Of a stretch of 10,262 nt of DNA, positions 6,485 through 10,262 are shown piece after piece. The number at the start of each line of letters is the position of its first letter. Within the stretch, counting starts at the first letter, position 1. The DNA comes from Deltaproteobacteria bacterium. GTDB taxonomy: Bacteria; Desulfobacterota; Desulfobacteria; Desulfobacterales; ETH-SRB1. The notes beneath the pieces are model-generated. The model was not told the origin of the DNA, searched no databases, and saw only the letters and a program-made list of their open reading frames with translations. Made by a program: the position numbers and the translations under genes. The DNA is taken from positions 1 through 10,262 of the forward strand of contig QMMZ01000031.1 of assembly GCA_003647525.1 (NCBI GenBank). Direction: 5' to 3'.

Positions 6485-6610
6485 GACGGCTTCATAAAAA
6501 GTCCATTTTCTGCGTTGCGCTGCATCTTTCGTCATTGCGACGTAGCTATAAGTACGTCTCTCTCCTCAGGATTTGCGTGCCTTGAAACTGGAGCTTTTTA
6601 CTTTGCCGTC
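6485..6610. repeat. 126-bp imperfect palindromic repeat, second family
   Basis: It begins GACGGC and ends GCCGTC. The ends are imperfect inverted repeats: GACGGC-5 nt-AAAAAG-TCCA on the left, and read inward from the right GACGGC-5 nt-AAAAAG-CTCCA. The centre has GACGTA (6539-6544) facing TACGTC (6553-6558) across 8 bases. It has no coding capacity. It is unrelated in sequence to the 104-bp element. Only one copy is present here, so its repeat nature rests on its structure. It looks like a non-autonomous palindromic element of the kind common in deltaproteobacterial spacers. Confidence 0.6.
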
Positions 6611-6642
6611 AATTTTGACTTTTTTTACGAGTGTGTCAATTT

Positions 6643-6648
6643 TATAAA
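6643..6648 (+). promoter_or_regulatory. Candidate -10 box of the pab operon
   Basis: TATAAA is five of six to consensus and is the best -10 in the spacer between the terminator and pabA. A good -35, TTGACT at 6615-6620, is 22 bases upstream, which is too far. At 17-bp spacing only TTTTTT is found. The leader would be about 90 bases. A promoter is expected here because a terminator lies upstream, but this exact site is uncertain. Confidence 0.3.
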
Positions 6649-6708
6649 GAAGTTGCCAAAAGACAACTGGTTATAGCTGATAATCTCAATACCTAACAGC
6701 TAACAGCT

Positions 6709-6721
6709 CGCCCGAAGGGCG
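6709..6721 (+). promoter_or_regulatory. Small GC hairpin in the pabA leader
   Basis: CGCCC (6709-6713) and GGGCG (6717-6721) pair around GAA. It ends 11 bases before the Shine-Dalgarno of pabA and follows a tandem AACAGCT AACAGCT (6695-6708 region). It could affect translation initiation or mRNA stability. No alternative structure or leader peptide is visible, so an attenuator is not supported. Confidence 0.3.
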
Positions 6722-6732
6722 CTAATTTATAT

Positions 6733-6738
6733 GGAGGT
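6733..6738 (+). promoter_or_regulatory. Shine-Dalgarno site that selects a TTG start for pabA
   Basis: GGAGGT is seven bases upstream of TTG at 6746. An in-frame ATG at 6731 overlaps this site and has no ribosome site of its own (GCGCTAATTTAT upstream). Starting at TTG gives an N-terminus (M)AKLLVIDNYDSFTYNL that aligns with the usual start of PabA/TrpG proteins. Starting at ATG would add five atypical residues. Confidence 0.7.
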
Positions 6739-6745
6739 TCATAAT

Positions 6746-7333
6746 TTGGCAAAGTTGCTTGTAATTGATAATTACGATTCTTTTACTTACAATCTTGTTC
6801 AAATGTTTATGAATTATGATCTTTCTATTGAAGTGTACAGAAGTGACAAAATTTCTCTTGAGGGGGTAAAAGCAATATGCCCGGATTATGTGCTTATCAG
6901 CCCCGGCCCCAGAGGTCCATCCCATTCAGGGATATCTATCCCGCTGATTAAATTTTTAAACGGCAGAGTACCTGTTTTGGGTGTTTGTCTGGGCATGCAG
7001 TGCATTAATGAAGCATTCGGGGGCAGTACTGTCAGATCTCCTTTGCCGGTACATGGAAAAGTCAGCATGATTTACCATAATAATGATAAAATTTTCAAGG
7101 GTCTTCCTTCTCCCTTTGCTGCAACCAGATATCATTCGTTGATGGTAAAACTTAATTCAAGAGAACTGGTTATAACCTCTCAAACCAGTGATGGTGTTGT
7201 TATGGGTGTTTCTCACCACAAACTTCCGATTCACGGGGTACAGTTTCATCCGGAAAGCTTTCTTACGAAGAATGGATTTTTAATAGTTGAAAACTTTCTC
7301 AGACTTGGGCCGCTTGTTTATGAAAGCCGTTAA
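6746..7333 (+). CDS. pabA: Aminodeoxychorismate synthase glutamine amidotransferase subunit
   Basis: This is a class I glutamine amidotransferase of 195 residues (200 if ATG 6731 is used), the normal length for PabA/TrpG. It hydrolyses glutamine and channels ammonia to PabB, which aminates chorismate. The catalytic triad is visible: nucleophile Cys81 in GVCLGMQ, and His168 and Glu170 in VQFHPES. Other landmarks are LLVIDNYDSFTYNL at the start, LISPGPRGPSHSG, and the HSLMV segment. PabA and TrpG sequences are hard to tell apart. The call rests on the next gene, which is a PabB (lysine in PIKGT) fused to PabC. The 3' end overlaps that gene by 14 bases, suggesting coupled translation of the two subunits. 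It is preceded by a terminator, so it probably starts its own transcript. Confidence 0.9.
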   Translation: MAKLLVIDNYDSFTYNLVQMFMNYDLSIEVYRSDKISLEGVKAICPDYVLISPGPRGPSHSGISIPLIKFLNGRVPVLGVCLGMQCINEAFGGSTVRSPLPVHGKVSMIYHNNDKIFKGLPSPFAATRYHSLMVKLNSRELVITSQTSDGVVMGVSHHKLPIHGVQFHPESFLTKNGFLIVENFLRLGPLVYESR

Positions 7334-9593
7334 ATCTTCAATCGCTGAAATAAAAAAAATTGCCGGTGAAATTGATGGTATTTATACTGAAAACATTGAA
7401 TTAGACGAATCTTTCCTTGACTTTGCTGCTCGTTTTGCCTCAATGCCAGGCACTGTTATTCTTATGAGCGGAGGAGATAATGACTGTGCAAGATACCATA
7501 TACTTGGCGCAAAACCATGGCTGACTTTTACCGGACGTGTCAATGACATGAAAATCAAAGCCAAAGATCATAGCTTTAATTTCAAAGCAGATTCCTTTGA
7601 TACGCTTCGGAATATCTTAAATGCTTACAGGCCACATGTTCGGCATTTGCGCAGCCATAATATAGACTTGCCTTTTGTTGCGGGCATTTTGGGATACCTG
7701 TCTTACGATCTTAAAGATTCTCTTGAAAAACTTCCCCGCACTTCTATAGATGATCTTTATCTTCCGCATATATGCTTTTTTGCTCCTTCAATAATAGTTA
7801 TCCATGATCGAAAGGAAGACAGAACATCTCTTTTTATTCCTGAACGCATTGTTTCCGGAAAAAGTGTTTTACACAAAGACCTTAAAGTTTTTAAAAATAT
7901 ACTGGTATCAAAACAACCGTTAATGGAGAATTTCAACGGAGATGTAGATGGATTTCGATCAAATTTTACAAAATCCAAATACATAAACGCGGTTAAGCAG
8001 ATAAAAGAATACATTGCATCAGGCCATGTATATCAGGTGAACCTTTCCCAGCGATTTGAAATGAATTTTGAAGGCAGCGAATTCGGCCTGTTTAAAACAC
8101 TTTATAATCTTAATCCTGCTCCCTTTTTTTCTTATATAAATGCCGGAGATCATTTTATTGTTTCTACATCACCCGAACGTTTTCTTCTGCAGTCAGGAGA
8201 CCGGCTTGAAACCAGGCCAATAAAAGGCACAATGCCAAGGGGAAATACTTTAAAGGAGGATAAAAAACTCGGTCTTGAGCTTAAAAACAGCAAAAAGGAT
8301 GATGCCGAGCTTTCTATGATAGTTGATTTACTGCGGAATGATCTGGGAAAGATATGTAAGGCAGGATCTGTTCGTGTGTCTGAGCACAAAAGGCTTGAGG
8401 CATACAAGAATGTTTTTCATCTTGTGTCAATTGTTGAAGGAGTTTTGGACAAAGAGCGTGATGCGGTAGATATTATCAAGGCTGCTTTCCCTGGTGGTTC
8501 GATAACAGGCTGCCCTAAAATCAGATCAATGGAAATAATAGATGAACTGGAGCCTCACAGACGTCATATATATACAGGTTCCATTGGATATATAAGCTTT
8601 CACGACACAATGGACCTTTCTATTGCTATTCGCACAGCCATAATAGTTAATAAAAAAATCATATTTTCGGTCGGAGGAGGCATTGTCTTTGATTCAGATC
8701 CCTTTGATGAGTATGATGAAACAATGCATAAGGGCAGAACACTTATGGAGGTCTTTAAAGGAAAAGAAAAAGTATTAAGCAGCAAAAACCATGTCTGGAT
8801 TAACGGAAGCATTGAACCCATAAATCTTGCGAAGATAAATGTTACAGATCAGGGGTTTTTATTCGGATATGGTTTTTTTGAAACAATCAGGGTGGATAAA
8901 GGAAAACCCCAATACCTTAAAGAACATATTGCAAGATTTAATCAAACCTGGAAACATCTTTTTTTAAAACGAGTTCCGGATTTGACCTGGCAGGATATTA
9001 TAGGACAGGTCATTTCCAAAAACTGCCTTCAGGGAGAAACAGCGGCAGTTAAAATTGTTGCGTCAAAAGGAAACAGCGAAAACTCTTCTTTAAATTTTAC
9101 GCTTATAGTTATGGCCAGACCATATGCTCACCGGCTGGCAGAAAAAAAAGAACAGGGAGTAAAGCTTATTATTTACCCGAAGCCGCGTCAGACGCCTCTT
9201 GCTGATTACAAGACCCTGAATTATTTATATTATCTGCTTGCTGGAGAATGGGCGAAAAAAAAGGGGGCTGATGAAGCACTCATATTGAATCCAGACGATA
9301 CGATCTCTGAAACAAATACAGCAAATATCCTGCTGATCAAGGATAAAACTTTCACAAGACCGGTTTCGCCGCATGTGCTGCCCGGTATCATGGAAAAGGT
9401 TGTATGTGAACTTCTTTTAAGTCGGGGTTATACATTTGAAAACAAAAACCTGTGCCTTGAAGATTTGTTTTTAGGTGATCAGGTTATTATCACCAATTCA
9501 CTTATTGGTGCCCTTCCGGTTCTGAGCATTGACGGAAAAAAACTGAAAAAACCCACAGACCTTTGGATGAAAATCAACGAAGCGGTACTATAG
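7320..9593 (+). CDS. pabBC: PabB-PabC fusion: aminodeoxychorismate synthase component I and aminodeoxychorismate lyase
   Basis: This is one 757-residue cytosolic polypeptide with two enzymes of p-aminobenzoate synthesis. The N-terminal half (to about 480) is a chorismate-binding enzyme, with the catalytic core from about 219. It includes GHVYQVNLSQRF, SPERF, PIKGTMPRG (300-308), MIVDLLRNDLG, GGSITGCPK, and VGGGIVFDSDP. Lys302 in PIKGT marks aminodeoxychorismate synthase; anthranilate synthases have Ala there. After a linker of only about 10 residues, a class IV PLP enzyme runs from about 491 (HVWINGS) to the end. It has Lys631 in DYKTLNYL as the Schiff-base lysine and Glu664 in SETNTANIL; the 33-residue spacing suits the family. 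It releases pyruvate to give p-aminobenzoate. ATG 7320 is preferred; an upstream in-frame TTG at 7287 would add 11 residues inside pabA. There is no strong Shine-Dalgarno, so translation is probably coupled to pabA. Confidence 0.92.
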   Translation: MKAVKSSIAEIKKIAGEIDGIYTENIELDESFLDFAARFASMPGTVILMSGGDNDCARYHILGAKPWLTFTGRVNDMKIKAKDHSFNFKADSFDTLRNILNAYRPHVRHLRSHNIDLPFVAGILGYLSYDLKDSLEKLPRTSIDDLYLPHICFFAPSIIVIHDRKEDRTSLFIPERIVSGKSVLHKDLKVFKNILVSKQPLMENFNGDVDGFRSNFTKSKYINAVKQIKEYIASGHVYQVNLSQRFEMNFEGSEFGLFKTLYNLNPAPFFSYINAGDHFIVSTSPERFLLQSGDRLETRPIKGTMPRGNTLKEDKKLGLELKNSKKDDAELSMIVDLLRNDLGKICKAGSVRVSEHKRLEAYKNVFHLVSIVEGVLDKERDAVDIIKAAFPGGSITGCPKIRSMEIIDELEPHRRHIYTGSIGYISFHDTMDLSIAIRTAIIVNKKIIFSVGGGIVFDSDPFDEYDETMHKGRTLMEVFKGKEKVLSSKNHVWINGSIEPINLAKINVTDQGFLFGYGFFETIRVDKGKPQYLKEHIARFNQTWKHLFLKRVPDLTWQDIIGQVISKNCLQGETAAVKIVASKGNSENSSLNFTLIVMARPYAHRLAEKKEQGVKLIIYPKPRQTPLADYKTLNYLYYLLAGEWAKKKGADEALILNPDDTISETNTANILLIKDKTFTRPVSPHVLPGIMEKVVCELLLSRGYTFENKNLCLEDLFLGDQVIITNSLIGALPVLSIDGKKLKKPTDLWMKINEAVL

Positions 9594-9621
9594 CCTCTAA
9601 CCCGTGGGCGCTAAAAATATC

Positions 9622-9660
9622 TGACCCACTTATGCTAACAATTAGTGACCCAGTTTATGC
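9622..9660. repeat. Tandem imperfect TGACCCA repeats (possible insertion-sequence end)
   Basis: TGACCCACTTATGC (9622-9635) is followed at a 24-base step by TGACCCAGTTTATGC (9646-9660). Closely spaced repeats containing TGACCCAC are typical of the ends of some IS21-family elements (recalled family pattern, not searched). No transposase or second end is present. This is at most a remnant. Confidence 0.3.
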
Positions 9661-9762
9661 GCAGGGATAAGCAGAATGATCATGGCAAAAAGAGGCTACC
9701 AACTTAAAGCGTGACACTTTCCGCCATTTTGGCTCTATGGCTGATTGAATTTACAGTTTTCA

Positions 9763-9854
9763 GTGGATTCGCTTCGCTTAATCCACCCTACAAACTTACG
9801 TTGGTAGCCGAAAATCGTAGGGGTGGATTAAGGAGCGTAAGCGACGAATCCACC
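9763..9854. repeat. Pair of inverted palindromic units (GTGGATT...AATCCAC)
   Basis: Unit 1 (9763-9791) has GTGGATT facing AATCCAC across 10 bases, then CCTAC. Unit 2 (9817-9854) has GTAG, then GGTGGATT (9822-9829) facing AATCCACC (9847-9854) across 17 bases. The second unit is an inverted, slightly longer version of the first, so the whole block can fold as two small hairpins or one large one. It lies between convergent genes, where it may stop transcription or be a REP-like element. There is no T-tract. Confidence 0.6.
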
Positions 9855-9885
9855 AAAGCAGATGTCCCGCCTTACGTTGGTAGCC
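9795..9885. repeat. 15-bp direct repeats flanking palindromic unit 2
   Basis: CTTACGTTGGTAGCC occurs at 9795-9809 and again at 9871-9885, a 76-base step. A third, inverted match of its last 10 bases (GGCTACCAAC) is at 9694-9703. The two direct copies bracket the second palindromic unit, so either the unit was inserted with a duplication or a composite repeat was duplicated in part. Confidence 0.6.
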
Positions 9886-9896
9886 TATTTTGATCA

Positions 9897-9908
9897 ACAG
9901 TTAACTGT
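9897..9908. other. 12-bp perfect palindrome ACAGTTAACTGT
   Basis: A perfect dyad lies 14 bases downstream of the stress-protein stop codon. CAACAGTT occurs twice across it (9895-9902 and 9909-9916). It sits between the 3' ends of convergent genes, so an operator role is unlikely. It is recorded as unexplained symmetry. Confidence 0.4.
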
Positions 9909-9922
9909 CAACAGTTCCTATA

Positions 9923-10262
9923 TCATCTCGTTAATGCATAGTTCGGACCGGCAATCAAAAGATTGTTGGTAATTATAGATTGTATCTTCTCCATTTTGCT
10001 CCCCAAAAAAATGTTTCTTATTAAGCCGTGACCGTATGCCCCTAAAACCACAAGGGCATAATGCGGCACATCATAAATGTTTTCTTCAAACTTTCCTCTT
10101 TCAAACATATGCCACTCAGTCACATAATGATCCATTTCTTCCTCAAGATTTTCATTTTTTATTATCTCTTCATACGATTCCTTTGAGGCATTTTCCATAT
10201 GGGTATAAACACTCAGCGGCATTTCAGATGCTCTGCTTATACGAAATCCAAGCTTCAAAGCA
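9923..10262 (-). CDS. Universal stress protein (UspA family), C-terminal part, 5' end outside window
   Basis: An open - strand frame runs from the stop codon TGA (9923-9925 on the complement) to the right edge, with no start that fits the family inside. The visible ~112 residues begin ...ALKLGFRISRASEMPLSVYTH, which matches the first helix and second strand of the Usp fold. The end has LVVLGAYGHG followed by LIRNIFLGSKMEKI: GAYG, nine residues, then GS is the G-2X-G-9X-G(S/T) nucleotide-binding motif of ATP-binding Usp proteins. A TTG at 10258 could be read as a start but would remove the first strand, so the gene is taken as truncated by the window. It is convergent with pabBC. Whether it is a single or tandem Usp protein cannot be seen. 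Confidence 0.8.
   Translation of the reverse strand, partial: ALKLGFRISRASEMPLSVYTHMENASKESYEEIIKNENLEEEMDHYVTEWHMFERGKFEENIYDVPHYALVVLGAYGHGLIRNIFLGSKMEKIQSIITNNLLIAGPNYALTR

Noticed and set aside
7287..7319. TTG at 7287 as the start of the PabB-PabC fusion
   Set aside because: It would overlap pabA by 47 bases and add 11 residues that are simply the other frame of the PabA C-terminus. ATG 7320 gives a normal N-terminus.
9711..9893. Small + strand open frame of 60 codons through the palindromic block
   Set aside because: It runs through the inverted repeat units, has no ribosome site and shows no recognisable protein pattern. Its open frame follows from the repeats.

Overview
The window looks like chromosomal DNA from an anaerobic Gram-negative of the Desulfobacterota (deltaproteobacterial sulfate-reducer) type. 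This is an inference. It rests on moderately AT-rich coding sequence, a RND-associated LolA-like/beta-barrel gene pair, an MCE-type (Mla-like) transport operon, and repeat-rich intergenic spacers. There is no rRNA or other marker that would prove the lineage. All complete genes lie on the + strand; only a truncated universal stress protein gene at the right edge is on the - strand.

Layout. (1) Positions 1-2205: an outer-membrane lipoprotein-sorting (LolA-like) protein and an outer-membrane beta-barrel protein, translationally coupled by a 4-base ATGA overlap. They probably form the tail of an export operon whose upstream genes are outside the window. (2) 2206-2582: a spacer with a palindromic mobile repeat and a candidate promoter/operator. 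(3) 2583-6221: a four-gene MCE transport operon, consisting of an MlaE-family permease, an ABC-ATPase homologue that has lost all its catalytic motifs, an MlaD-family MCE protein, and a lipoprotein with TPR repeats. (4) 6222-6745: a spacer with a second mobile repeat in inverted orientation, a good intrinsic terminator, an unrelated 126-bp imperfect palindrome, and the 5' leader of the next operon. (5) 6746-9593: pabA followed by a pabB-pabC fusion. Together they encode the whole route from chorismate plus glutamine to p-aminobenzoate for folate synthesis. (6) 9594-9922: a spacer between convergent genes, full of nested palindromes and short direct repeats. (7) 9923 to the right edge: the C-terminal part of a UspA-family protein.

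Two observations stand out. The first is an intact open reading frame for an MlaF-like protein (3373-4041). Walker A, Q-loop, signature, Walker B, catalytic glutamate, D-loop and H-loop are all substituted, yet it sits exactly where the ATPase of a lipid-transport ABC system belongs. The permease and MCE subunit beside it look intact. This is either a pseudo-ATPase that acts structurally or by pairing with an ATPase encoded elsewhere, or a transporter that has lost ATP hydrolysis. The second is a 104-105 bp MITE-like palindrome with 26-bp terminal inverted repeats. It is present three times and brackets both the outer-membrane gene pair (direct orientation) and the MCE operon (inverted orientation).

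No tRNA, rRNA, CRISPR array, transposase gene or recognisable phage gene was seen.
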